Below are positions 25,663 through 36,147 of a stretch of 64,000 nucleotides of DNA, piece after piece. The position numbers and the translations under genes were made by a program. The stretch covers positions 16,135,433-16,199,432 of the forward strand of contig OX457036.1 of the NCBI GenBank assembly GCA_949752735.1, given 5' to 3'. The notes beneath the pieces were generated by a model. The model ran no database searches and was not told where the DNA came from. It saw nothing but the letters and a program-made list of their open reading frames with translations. This stretch comes from Lumbricus terrestris (taxonomy: Eukaryota; Annelida; Clitellata; Crassiclitellata; Lumbricidae). Positions within the stretch are counted from its first letter, which is position 1. Each line of letters opens with the position of its first letter.

Positions 25663-25949
25663 CTAATGAACGTATCTTCTTCCTTCTCTTCCATCAGTTC
25701 CTGACGATGAGGGCCTTGTGAAGTTTCTCCACAGTGTTCTTTCTCTGACAATTTCGCCCACCATGGTCAAGTTTGTGTATTTGCTTTTGAAATCTTCCTT
25801 GATATTGTCCATCCATGTTTTTCGTTGTCTTCCTCTACTCCTTTCTCCCTCAACGTGCCCATGCAAGGCCGCGATTGGTAGTCTTTTGTCATCATCCTTT
25901 CGGCGTGGCCATAGCCTACCATTTGAGTCTTCTCTTTTGTATCTTTTCC
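25663..25949 (-). mobile_element. LINE ORF2 C-terminal fragment, interrupted by insertion
   Basis: The minus frame reads RLPIAALHGHVEGERSRGRQ then RKTWMDNIKEDF and WRNFTRPSSS, the extreme C-terminal motif of many non-LTR ORF2 proteins (GHVxGxRxRGRxxxTWxDNIKED). A frameshift precedes it: another frame reads YGHAERM. The upstream part of the LINE continues beyond the 4 kb insertion at 30009, and both sides carry the duplicated word ATCTTTTCC. Confidence 0.75.
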
Positions 25950-26045
25950 GGTGTCCCGTCAAAAGCGCGCAAGACAAAAGCGCGCCGACAAAAGCGCGCC
26001 GACATAGGCGCGCCGACAAAAGCGTGCGCAGGTCAAATGCACGCC

Positions 26046-26600
26046 GACACAAGCGCGCGGTGTAGACCAAAGGCTGTACTTTCACTTTGCCTAACATAAG
26101 TTAAAGCAATACCAACCTAGTCACCTATACTTCTCACGTACATGTACATGTGGTCAATATTCAATGCCTTTCATCAGCGCAATGACTAAAAGACCTATTT
26201 TGATCAAAGTTGTTTGTCCACAAATAAGAAATTAAATTAACCACTGCTTTCTAGTTTTAATTGCCGATTGACGAGACTTCAAAGGAAACCGAAAGATTAA
26301 AGGAGGTTCGCTAGTCGCTACTGGTTGCATATTTGCTGAGCGTAAACTCCGGCACATAATGCAAAGCAAAACGACTGCATAACGCCGATTGATGAGACTT
26401 CTAAGGACACTGAAAGATTGAAGGAGGTTCGCTACCTACTGGTTGCTAATTTTCCAGACAATTACACATGAGTCTGTTCATTTTTGCCTGTGTATGTTTA
26501 TTTATTTATTTATGTCTGAAATTTATATAGCGCCTCTTCAAGGTAGGCTACTCAGAAGCGCTCCCTGCCCAACCACAGCTAAATAAAACAGTTTTTAGGT
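26046..26600. other. Interior of composite element: duplicated block and SINE scrap
   Basis: Two direct copies of a block with CCGATTGACGAGACTTCAAA, GAAAGATTAAAGGAGGTTCG and CTACTGGTTGC lie at about 26262-26328 and 26384-26445. At 26515-26580 is a worn SINE tail (ATAGCGCCTCTTCAAGG, minus). No gene. Confidence 0.55.
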
Positions 26601-26605
26601 TCTTA

Positions 26606-27999
26606 ACACGTTGACCGCCACAGCAATTTTACCTGCTACGCCAAGCCAAAGACGCTAAATTTTCAACATAAGAAATTCATGAAAAAATATTTGTTCACTT
26701 TGTTTTCAACCCGGCCCCATCAAACGATTGCCCTGACGCACCAACCAACCCATTGTAAACCCACTCCACCCCGCCTCCATCCGTCCCACCTACCCCAGCC
26801 TCACCCCAACCCCATCCCAGCCCACCCCATCCCAGCCCACACGCCCAAAAATCAACCCCACACTCCGGTGTAAATTTTTACTTTTGGTGTCACCCACCCT
26901 GCAACGTCCCCTGGCATCACCACGGTTCCGCCCATTATCCAACCCCACCAAATCCTTCCCCATCCCCACCACGCCCACCATCGAACACCACCCCACTTGC
27001 GTAAATTTCGGTTTTTCGCTCTATTCCGCCATCACACCCTGGCCGCACTTTGCGCACAACCCGCAACCTAACCCAATTCATACCCCCCACCCATACCTAC
27101 CAAACTCCACCCCATCGACACCCTGCCCCATTCCACCCCACCTTTCCCCACATCACCTAACTCCACCTTCTGGGGTAAATTTTGAATTTTCGCTCCACCC
27201 ACAGTCCAACGTCTCCCCACACTTGCCCTACACAGGTCTCACCCCATACTCCACCCCATCAAACCCCATCCCCATTCCACCTCACTCGACCCACCTCACC
27301 CATCAACCCCGCCCCTGGGATAAATTTTGTTTTTTTTTGTCCCACATCACCCAATCCCTCCCTCTGGGATAAATTTAGGTTTTTCGTCCCACCCACAGAA
27401 AAAAAGGCGCCCCGCACTTGCCCCACCCTGGTTCCACCTCACACCCACCACACCAAACCTCCCAAACACTTCCCCCACCCTGCCCCGCCACGCCCCACGA
27501 AAACTCCACCACGCTGGAGTAAATATTGGTTTTTCACCATACTCCACCGTCCAACCCTGGCTACGAGCCGACCCGCCACGCCCTCCATCCTCCTCAACCC
27601 ACTCACCCCACATCATCTCCCCACCCCACCAGGCCCCTACCACTCCCCAAACTTGCCCTACCAAACCCCCACACCATCCCCAGCCCGTCCCTGCCAACTC
27701 CGAACCTCTGTGAGAAATATTGGTTTTCGCCTTACTCTGTCGTCCAGCCATAACTCCACCCTGCACCCCATCACACCAAGCCCCACTTGCCCTACCCCAT
27801 CCTCTACCAGGCCCCATCCTCCTTCACTCATCCCAGATAAACCCAGACCCCATTCTCTGAGTAGATTTCGGTTTTCGCCCTCTCAGTTCGGCCCAACACC
27901 ATGCTTTGTTCGCCGTATTCTACGGTACGAGTTAACTCGTTCTGGGCGCCACAGAACGCAAAATTTGGTACGAGTTAACTCGTACTGGGCGGTGAACGT
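26606..27999. mobile_element. piggyBac-type non-autonomous element (TTAA TSD)
   Basis: The ends are TTAA-CACGTTGACCGCC on the left and the inverse of TTAA-CACGTTCACCGCC on the right; TTAA is the piggyBac target duplication. The right subterminal region holds two copies of the perfect palindrome ACGAGTTAACTCGT (near 27930 and 27971). Most of the interior is a C-rich minisatellite (26700-27870). No transposase. Confidence 0.75.
26700..27870. repeat. C-rich, G-poor degenerate minisatellite (~140-190 bp unit)
   Basis: Blocks of CCCCAYCC-type sequence are separated by a short repeated marker like GTAAATTTTGGTTTTTCGC, seen near 26870, 27001, 27175, 27318, 27369, 27520, 27712 and 27858. The top strand is very C-rich and G-poor. 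The long Pro/Thr/His-rich frames on + (for example 27182-28021) come from this composition. Confidence 0.8.
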
Positions 28000-28020
28000 G
28001 TTAAGGAACAGAGTGGAGTG

Positions 28021-29825
28021 ACCCCTGGGAATTCAATCCAAATCAATTCAATTCAAATTGTTTATTCAAAGAGATCAAAGAAACATAATATCAAATCAAC
28101 AAAACTGACAAAACAGACAAAATAAGCATGCACAATGTACATCGAGCCAAATAACATCAGATAAAGGTAAATGATCCCTGTGAAAGGGTAACCCAGAAAG
28201 GGAGCGATCCCGCTAGCCTAGGTACCCACTAACAGGAATAAGTATCATGATTGCAGATAATGTAAATTAATTCATAAGTAGGATGGAGAGAAGAAGTAAG
28301 AGCTTTAAGGGAAATTAAAAGTGATTGAGAGTTAGTGTGCATTCACAAGATCAAGACAGATGAGAGGAAGTGGAAATACAAGTGGATCTAGCATGTAATG
28401 TGGACTGAAGGATAAAGAATAGCATGAAATAGTCAGTGACTATAGTGACCATATAGTGGATTCTAGACACAATGTAGGATATGGGATATTAGTTTACAAT
28501 TAGAAACCTTTTTAAGTGGCTTTCAAAAAGGCAGATAGATTGTAAAGAGATTATGTGAATTAAGCGCAGTGTAACAGGGAGACCATTCCAAGTTGTAGGA
28601 CCTGCAACAGAGAATGAACGACGCTGTCGGATAGCAGTCCGTGAGCGGGGAACCAGAAGCTCAGCTTGGTTCGACGGCCGAAGGGTGGATCGACGCTGAA
28701 CTCCCAAGGTGAAACAACAGAGTTCTCGAAGACACGGTGGAGCTAGTCCTTCAATGCACCACTTAACCAATGCAATGACTCTGTGTTCCACCCGCTGTGG
28801 AGAAGGGAGCTAGTGTAAGATATATCGCATATAGGATGAGCCATATTTTGGGAAATGGCCAACAAGTCGAGCCGCAAAGCGGAGGACCCGTTCCAGGCAG
28901 CCAATCCGGTCAGCCGGTAGTCCATGATAGAGGGTACTGCAGTAGTCAAGGCGGGAAACTACGAAAGAGTGAACAAGAGTAGAGGCAGCACTAAAAGACA
29001 GAGAGCGGGAGACTACCTTAAGCTGACGCAACTGGTAGTAACAGCTCCGGCATAGCAGGTTTATATGCCGAGTGAAAGTTAGCTCTTGGTCTAAAATAAT
29101 ACCAAGGTCCCGCCCAAAAGGTGAGAAAGTAATAAGAGGAAACTTTAATGCTAAGTCTTTCATGTCAATTTTTGTCAGTTGTTGACGCGTCCCCAACCAG
29201 ATATATTGCGTCTTGGTAGGGTTCAGTCGCAAACGGTTAGAAGACATCCAGGCTTCCAGGGTTTCCATAGGCCTACAAATTTCTCGAACCGCATCAACAG
29301 CGGCAGATGCTGGACAGTGAACATATGCCTGGAGGTCATCAGCGTAGGATTGACTCATGATTTTATTTGTCAATAAGAGTGGTCCACGGTCTGCAGTATA
29401 TAAGATATATAAAATAAGGGACCTAGGACAGAGCCTTAGGGCAGTCCAAACGGGGCAGGTGCCCAGGATGATCTATTAACTCCACAAGCCACAGTGTAAG
29501 AATGGTCCTGAAGGTAGGAAGTAAGACAGTAACTGTTGAGAAAATTTCCTGAGATACCAAAACAGATAGAAAGTCTATTTAAAAGGATATCATGGTCAAC
29601 CGTGTCGAAACCTGCGCTCACATCGAACAATGCCAAAAGAGTGACCTGGGAGTTGTCGATGGCCGTAAAGATATCCGAAAGAAGTCGAAGAGGCAAAGTC
29701 TCCGTGGAGTGGTCTTTCCGGAAACCTGATTGAAAAAATGGAAGGAGATCATTTTATTAAGGTAGTGGGTGAGCTGGGCAGCTACAACTTTTTCAATTAT
29801 TTTAGACAAAAAAGAAACGAAAAAG
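28021..29825 (-). mobile_element. 5'-truncated non-LTR retrotransposon (CR1/L2-like), degenerate
   Basis: Minus-strand RT pieces in shifted frames: SKIIEKVVAAQLTHYL (about 29808), LLALFDVSAGFDTVDHDILL (about 29630), SYADDLQAYVH (YADD near 29335-29346), LRLNPTKTQYIWLG, LVHSFVVSRLDYCSTLYHGL and the C-terminal SVAGPTTWNGLPVTLR (about 28600). Several frameshifts show it is dead. The AT-rich 3' region carries AATTCAATTCAA repeats near 28030-28060. It lies in the 4 kb composite element. Confidence 0.8.
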
Positions 29826-30017
29826 TATATCTTGTTGACTGCGCGCTTATGTCGGCGTGCGTTTGTCCAGCGCGCTTTTGACGGGTCGCGATTATGTCAG
29901 CGCGCTTTTGTCAGCGCGCTTTTGTCCTGCGCGCTTTTGACGGGTCGCGATTATGTCAGCGCGCTTTTGTCAGCGCGCTTTTGTCCTGCGCGCTTTTGAC
30001 GGGGTTCCATCTTTTCC

Positions 30018-30769
30018 ACCACTGTTTGAACGTATGATTGGGGCTATTCAACTTTATGTTGTGTATGAAAATCACATGGCTATTATTTAAATGTGTACCT
30101 TGAATACGAATGTATGTGGACACTTTGGGTCCATTGCGAAACCTCTAAAATGCATTTGAACTTGAAATTTCTTCTTTATGATTTATTCTGTAGCCAAAGG
30201 GGGAAAATGGGCAGCTCTAATTTATATGCTCATTAACTTTCAAGCATGTTTTCTTTTAATCACAGAAGTATGTATACATGCATTCACGTCTGTACATGTA
30301 CGTACCTAAGCCTATGTGTATTTATTTATTCCGAAAATTTATGCATGCTGCATGTTTGCGTAGTGCATGTACTATTTAAATATATGAATGTATGAATGCA
30401 TGCAAACATGTTGAGTATTATGTATAGAGGAGACAAAGTTCCTGTATGAAACTAATGAGCGCGACTGATACTAAAATTAGTTTCACATTTAGTAGATGAG
30501 TACATAATTATATGTAAATGCTCGGATTATTATTATTAGGCCTACATCGGTTACACTCGACGAACAAACAGTGGTCAGACCGTCAGAGCAAAAAGAAATG
30601 CAAAACTTGATTCCAATTTCCAAAACAATGATAACATAAAAATAGCAATATTGGATTTGTCAAAAGTATCCAAAACAGAAGGCGTTCTTTGATATAGGCC
30701 TACAATGCCCTACATGCACACTTGTACCGTAGGGATAGGTCTACCGGTGTTTTTGGCTGGTACTGCTGC
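30018..30769. other. Continuation of interrupted LINE, then unassigned
   Basis: The first bases after the 9-bp repeat continue the minus-strand LINE reading interrupted at 25949. Beyond about 30060 I can assign nothing; the rest is AT-rich with palindromic words such as TACATGTACGTA. Confidence 0.4.
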
Positions 30770-30773
30770 TCAA

Positions 30774-31589
30774 TCCTCATCCGAATAAGGGGCTCTGTCC
30801 AGATCCATTCGTATATTTTGCGCATAACTTTTTGAAGAGATATTTTCGCAAATTGTTTTTATGTTGTTGAAATTGAAGATGATGATAATGGACATGATGA
30901 TGTGACTCAACCAGATAGTGAAGATAACGATGACGAAATTGTTGATACTGATGAAGCCGAGAAACCTGAACACAAGTCAAGATCCGGATAAGATAACGAT
31001 GACGAAATTGTTGATACTGATGAAGCCGAGAAACCTGAACACAAGTCAAGATCCGGATAATATTTGGTAGTCAAAAGAGCTGCAAAGAGGACGCCCTCTG
31101 CTGCAAAATGCAGTAAAAAATTTAGAATATTCAAGATAATTTGAACAATTTCGTAAGCAGCTGAGATGAAAGACATCATTCGACATACAAACCCGAAAGC
31201 AACAGCTAACAGACTATGACATGCTTACAATTTAGGTGTATTCCATTAATTTTTGATAGTTATTTTCTATAACTCAGTAATACTGACTTTGAATATAATG
31301 TCATTCAGTACTAATTTTACTAGAATTATGATTTCTTTATTTGATGTCCAGATTTTATAGATAAGCAATTGATCAAACATCTATGAAAAATCGTCACAAT
31401 CAATGTAATTAATTTTTTTCCAAAATCACCATAAAAACCATTTATATTGCATGGAAAGGCTGATACATTGTTGTTTTTAGTTATTCTGATATCATCTTAT
31501 AAAATAGACTTATAAAAACATTATTATCTATGAAAGACCCACATCAAAGTGTTCAAATTAAGTTGCAGTTTTGCTTAATCGGATGAGGG
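30774..31589. mobile_element. piggyBac-type remnant with acidic transposase N-terminus piece
   Basis: Left flank TCAA (decayed TTAA, 30770-30773) then TCCTCATCCGAATAAG; right end inverted reads CCCTCATCCGATTAAG next to TTAA (31590-31593). Inside, the + strand at 30880-31060 encodes an acidic run (EDNDDEIVDTDEAEKPEHKS) like the N-terminus of piggyBac transposases. A 69-base unit of it is tandemly duplicated (from about 30920 and 30989). The catalytic domain is missing. Confidence 0.65.
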
Positions 31590-31699
31590 TTAAAGTCGGC
31601 AAATCATCACAATTGACCTTGAATAGTCGATCAATTTTGAGTAAAAAGCGGTACCTTTACGTGTATAGTGAAAAACTGTTAAAGTAATTTCTTTCTGCC

Positions 31700-31925
31700 A
31701 AAATCTTTAATCATTCCACCTTGTCACCTTGTGCCATCAGTTCGGGGAACTCTAGCGACCGTCATGACCACCAGCCTTCTCCACTCCATTCTGTTCTGCG
31801 TCTTGTCCCTTAGTTCTTCAAGATTCATCATTGTCCTCCTGTGTACATCGTCCATCCATCTGGTCCTTGGACTCCCTCTTCTCCTCGTCCCTTCTCCACA
31901 CGCCAGCATAATTGCTTTCATTCCA
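31700..31925 (-). mobile_element. LINE 3' fragment (ORF2 C-terminus)
   Basis: The minus frame has ACGEGTRRRGSPRTRWMDDV, then LEELRDKTQNRMEWRRLV and the terminal PRTDGTR. The sister copy at 40089-40301 (+) ends PRADGTR. Both are followed by CACCAGGTGAC-like 3' ends, so they belong to one LINE family. Confidence 0.75.
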
Positions 31926-31929
31926 CACT

Positions 31930-32383
31930 ATTGTAGAAATCAAAGTCCTGATTGTTCTATCGCTTTGCTGATACAACTTATTAGGCCTACTCTAATTTGC
32001 CATTCTTATGAAGCAAGTTGCTATTCACGAATATTAAGCCATCGTAGTTCTGATTAAATAAACGACTACTGGGACTACATTGTTCCGATTAAATAAGAGA
32101 TTGGTACATTGTTCTGATCGTTCATTACTCGAAGCAACGCCGCAATTCTAGGTGTAGTGTAATAGGTTAACGTTCAAATGCTTTACAAGATAGCCTAATA
32201 CACAAGAGAAAAGTTCCAATCTCAAAATTTAATTGTCGTAAAAGTATTTTATAATCCACAATTACCATTCCTGTTTGCAAAGTAAGACACATACCATAGT
32301 TCATTTCATGGACCACGACCTAGTGATGACTATATGTCAAGTAGAAATGATTCTCGCTGTAGTTGTCCGAAAATCTTGAGAGT
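31930..32383. other. 3' flank of gene C with minisatellite traces
   Basis: At about 32035-32110 the minus strand shows AATCGTTTATTTAATC-like units with AACAATGTAG, the same family as the minisatellite 3' of gene B. ATTAAA on the minus strand (32232-32227), about 150 bases past the stop, is a possible polyadenylation signal. The rest is unassigned. Confidence 0.45.
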
Positions 32384-33222
32384 TCACCCAGAACACACAA
32401 ACACGCCAACCTTGCTATGCTCATAGGCAACGAATAGTTGCTTCTTCCCTGCGTCGTAAAACAAGCTTCGAGGACCAGCGATTCCGTTAATTTGTTTTGA
32501 CACGAGGATTTGACTCCAGGTTAGAGCATTTGCATCAAATAAAATCACTCGGTTGTTGTAATAATCAGCCAGAAATAATCGGCTGTTATCTGAATCAAGA
32601 GACATGTCTAAAATATGCAGTTTCTCCGATTCGTACCTAGGAATGAATCGATTTACCAAACGTCCTTCATTCGTTATTTGACTAATAACCATTGTCAGAT
32701 CCGACGAAATGTTCAGGTAGTGGAGAATGATGAAATTGCCGGCAGCTGTCTGAAGGAAACGATGCGAATACATGAAGTCCTGTGGCAACTGGAGTCTGTG
32801 AATAACGGTGGCATTCAATGAGTAGGTCTCTAGCTTATCCTCTCTCAGCACCAACAAATGACCTTCATTGGACAATGCGTGAGCACGCACACCCGTTACA
32901 TTGGTCGGCCATTTTGTCATTCGATGCCCATCTGTTACTGTTATCGTCATCACCCATATACAACAGCGGCCTAATTCGCCGATGTAAAAAGATTTTGATT
33001 GATTACTGTAGACAATGCATTCAGGAGTACCAATCGTATTATACATTAACTTAATTGCTCTCAAATAACGGAAACCAATCTGATTCTCGTGAACGTTTAT
33101 GTAATTTGGATTAAAGGCGAGAACGTAGATATTATCCTCAGCTATGGTAATTCCTTCGATATTTTGATAGCCATAGTTCTGAGAATCCGGTGTTGTGAAA
33201 TTGCCAATGAGTGTCGCTACCA
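32384..33222 (-). CDS. Gene C exon 2: six-bladed NHL-like beta-propeller domain
   Basis: Terminal exon of gene C, joined to exon 1 at 41935-41650 (374 aa in all). The acceptor on the minus strand is TTTTTTCAG|TG, again phase 1, and the frame is open to TGA at 32384. Upstream in-frame residues (MHTRAHTYY...) are intron translation. Blade motifs match A and B: GITIAEDNIYVL, PECIVYSNQSKSFYIGE, AHALSNEGHLLVLRED, HRFLQTAAGNFIILH, LDMSLDSDNSRLFLADYYNNRV and PRSLFYDAGKKQLFV. Sequons NQS, NVT, NAT and NISS are present; two are at the conserved positions. A pair of Cys near CCIWVM is specific to C; A and B have one Cys at that place (NCVWVM, RCIWVM). Intact and, by its conservation, probably functional. 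Confidence 0.83.
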
Positions 33223-33315
33223 CTGAAAAAATATTCATATGGAACTGTATTATTATATAATATGTATGTGCGCGCGTGTGCACTGTGCATGTTAGACATT
33301 TTATTCAAGCAAAAA

Positions 33316-33753
33316 TGTGACCGTGCATGAGAAAACCCGGCCAAAGTCGGAAATATTGAAACCGAGTAAATCGAGCGGAAAGGTCTACACCCAGTTCTCA
33401 ACGAAATGCACGCTACTGTGCGGAGACTCCTATTTAAATCTGTGCCATTCCTTCAATTTAATTTTCCAAGAAAAGCCGTTGACACCATTGGAAAGAGCAG
33501 AAAATTTTAAGTTTAGAACACATTACTAAATTCTGATAAAAAATCTATTGACTTTTGTGTGGTTCATGTAATGGATGTAATTTTCAACTGGCGATTTCTC
33601 AAGATGCTAAAAAATCATAAAAATTTCATTTCAAAAGATGCAAATATGCGGTTTTCACCAATTTGATCAACTATATCTGTACTATTTAAAACAAACTTAA
33701 ACTCAATTTATGAAATTTTCACCTTTGGGAGGGTTTTCTCATGCACGGTCACA
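33316..33753. mobile_element. TIR element, TGTGACCGTGCATGAGAAAA ends (438 bp)
   Basis: About 23 bases at each end are perfect inverted repeats reading TGTGACCGTGCATGAGAAAA and onward. No clear TSD. Non-coding. It is about 95 bases from the acceptor of gene C exon 2, on the intron side. Confidence 0.75.
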
Positions 33754-34340
33754 AATATTTATTAGAGCGGTTGACAGTCCTGTATATGTTGTCTTTGGTT
33801 ACTGTATAAAACTCGCTAATCAGTGTATTCTGGTTTCCTGGTATTCTTCATGAGCAATTGAAATATAATTCAGGCTGAATCTTAGAATTATGGCATTACC
33901 AAAATGTGACTATCGTTATTTGGCCGAATAATTAATTAAACAAACTATTCGGTCGAATACCAATACGAATATGAACAGTGTCCAAAATAGGTCTATCGAC
34001 AACAATATTGGTCTGCTCAAGCTATAAACGTTGAACGCAGCGGGGTTTCATATAAAACGTTTCTTGTGGTTTAGTCTTAGGTAATTTGATAACATCCAAG
34101 CAGTAAAGACGCCAGCAGTGCACATGTATGACATAATGCGGTCTGCAGAAGAAGCTAAGCAATGCGTGTAAGACTGAGATCATCAGCGTAAGAATGATGT
34201 GAGGGAGAATGAGATTCAAGCAGGCGAATAATAGGCTAATTATCTGCCATAAGGAGAATGTAGAGAATGATCCCAAGTACAGATAGGGGCCTACATGTAG
34301 GCTACCTGTGGGAGGACAAGGACGAACGAGATGAGTGAAA
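33754..34340. other. Unassigned intronic stretch
   Basis: No gene or bounded repeat. The 108-codon minus frame 34348-34022 is hydrophobic; it may be chance or the far 3' part of the LINE that follows. Confidence 0.3.
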
Positions 34341-34349
34341 GACAACATA

Positions 34350-35340
34350 ATATAAGTTGAGCGCTCAGACAGGTAAGAAGTGATCCAGAGAAGTGGAAGG
34401 TCCTTTCCCCAAAAATTATGAAGAGACGATTCAGGACGAGGCCTTGGTCCACCGAGTCAAAAGCAGCATTGGCGTCATAGAGGGTATGTAGAGTGATCTT
34501 GGCATGGGCGGAGTTTATCAGGGGCTAGAGGGTTAAGCCCTCCCCCCAAGAAGGCCCAGATAGACCTTTTTACCGTGTAAATCGTATCTTTTCCCGGGCT
34601 TAAAAACTACAAAACTTCAATTGAAAGACTATAACTAACAAAATGAAAAAGGACATCAACTTTTTGTTCGGGAAATTTAGTATTATTTTGGCGAGATTTA
34701 AAGCCGACGACTAAAAATGTCATCGACTTTTTCGGTCGTGAAAAGGAAATTTTTTTGGTGCCGCTCCTTTCGGGCCAAGTTTCACCCCCAAACAAACCCA
34801 AGTTATTTTTTAGCCCCTCCAAGAACGGAAATCAAACTCCGCCCATGAATCTTGGAATTATTCATAGCACCGCACATTGTAGGTGTCAGAGAGGAGGCGA
34901 AGAAGCAGGGACTCAGTATAGTGACCTTTGCGGAAACCAGATTGACAAGAAGGGTGTAGAACTGTAGATTATAAGCGTCCAACTAGCTAAACAGCTGACT
35001 AGCTACAAGCTTTTCGGATAATCTTGGACTGCTAGACATAAAAGTAACATTAGTCATAGCCCTGTAGCTAGAAAGAACAGATACATGTAGGTAAAGCCCA
35101 TGCTGCTTAAGGAGCGGGGTGAGAGTCGATTGCTTCAGTGAAGACGGAAAGACTCCTTCACGAAGAGAGGTGTTGCAGGAAATGTAGGAGGATATATGTC
35201 GATTCCAGGATGATGAGTGGAAGTACCTAAAGGATCCAGCTCCGATGGCTTAAACTGATAGGAAAGGATCAGGTGACGATGGTGAAGGTCCTTGATCTCG
35301 AAAAGATCAGCACGGCAAAAGTCATACACGCTTCTGTAAG
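34350..35340 (-). mobile_element. Degenerate LINE reverse transcriptase, split by a MITE
   Basis: Minus-strand pieces in order: HHPGIDIYPPTFP (about 35210) and SNRLSPRS from the RT N-terminus, CQSGFRKGHYTES (about 34920), then AAFDSVDQGLVLNRL (about 34450) across the MITE insertion. Stops and frameshifts are frequent. The CR1/Jockey type is likely. Confidence 0.7.
34503..34847. mobile_element. hAT-like MITE, CATGGGCGGAGTTT ends (345 bp)
   Basis: Perfect 14-base inverted ends CATGGGCGGAGTTT; flanks GATCTTGG and AATCTTGG match at 7 of 8 positions (TSD). It splits the LINE RT frame, so it arrived after the LINE. Confidence 0.85.
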
Positions 35341-35357
35341 ATTGTCGGAATGCTTAA

Positions 35358-36002
35358 CCCTCGGAGGTTAACCTGGGGTGTTTTTTTCACCCCACTGTCA
35401 GTATTTGCCCTGAATTTTTTACTGCTTTGAAATTTTGCCATGCGCTTTTGTGTATCTGTTCATAGATGATTTTTGCTTAATTCCACATTTTTTATATTTT
35501 TTTATATTGAATGCATATTCACGTGACTGACGTCATATAATGGCCATTATTATTAATAATTTATTTGTGTTGAAGAGGTTTCGACGGTTATCTGCAGCCA
35601 ATGCAGCTAAACTGATACCAGAATTGATATTAATGTATTGAAAATGATAATAGTTATGATGATAATGAAGAGTTTGTTGATTGTAATGATGTCTCGGAAC
35701 TAGATAATGTTGAAATCGATGATGTCATAGACCTAGCCTATGTGTTGCAACTTTGTATGTGGAAAGCATGCAACAAAGCGTTAGGCCTACTTGTGTATAG
35801 ATGACCGTAGACTTGATGATTATGCTAATATTTTAACTTAGTTAGGTTACATAGCTTGTCAATTCCATGCTGAACTTGAATAAAGTGTCATTTTGATCAA
35901 ACATGGTCTAATTTTATATCATAGGCCTCAAATGGTGTGGGGTGAAAAATATACCCCAGGTTATCCAATATGTGAATTTTTTTATAGGTTAGCCTCCGAG
36001 GG
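35358..36002. mobile_element. piggyBac-type MITE (645 bp) with TTAA TSD
   Basis: Ends CCCTCGGAGG in perfect inversion, flanked by TTAA (35354-35357 and 36003-36006). Subterminal GTTAACCTGGGGTGTTTTTT and its partner near 35938-35960 (GGGGTGAAAAATATACCCC) can also pair. The interior + strand at 35640-35735 encodes a short acidic piece (DNEEFVDCNDVSELDNVEID) resembling a piggyBac transposase N-terminus. Confidence 0.85.
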
Positions 36003-36147
36003 TTAAGTGAGTTCTGTAAAGTGGAGTCGACGTCAAACTGCAATCAGCTAAATAACAATGCTGTATAGGCATTAGGCCTATTAAATAACAATGCAATGAA
36101 GATTTGGCCATAATAATATTAATTTCGCAAGTAGTGATAGCACGAGA

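Larger units (their letters stand above)
25950..30008. mobile_element. 4.06 kb composite TIR element with terminal repeat arrays
   Basis: Left end GGTGTCCCGTCAAAAGCGCG and right end (inverted) GGAACCCCGTCAAAAGCGCG. Each continues as a tandem of ACAAAAGCGCGCC-like units (25964-26045 and 29841-29999). A 9-bp direct repeat ATCTTTTCC flanks it (25941-25949 and 30009-30017), and the host LINE is interrupted at that point. Inside it are a SINE scrap, a piggyBac-type element (26606-27999) and a LINE (28021-29825), so much of its length is nested insertion. No transposase of its own is recognised. Confidence 0.7.

Noticed and set aside
26679..28021. Pro/Thr/His-rich frames of 128-279 codons
   Set aside because: They arise from the C-rich minisatellite, occur in overlapping frames, and show no conserved pattern other than the repeat.
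33223..33283. First 20 residues of the open frame over gene C exon 2
   Set aside because: Lie upstream of the acceptor and have no similarity to the paralogs.
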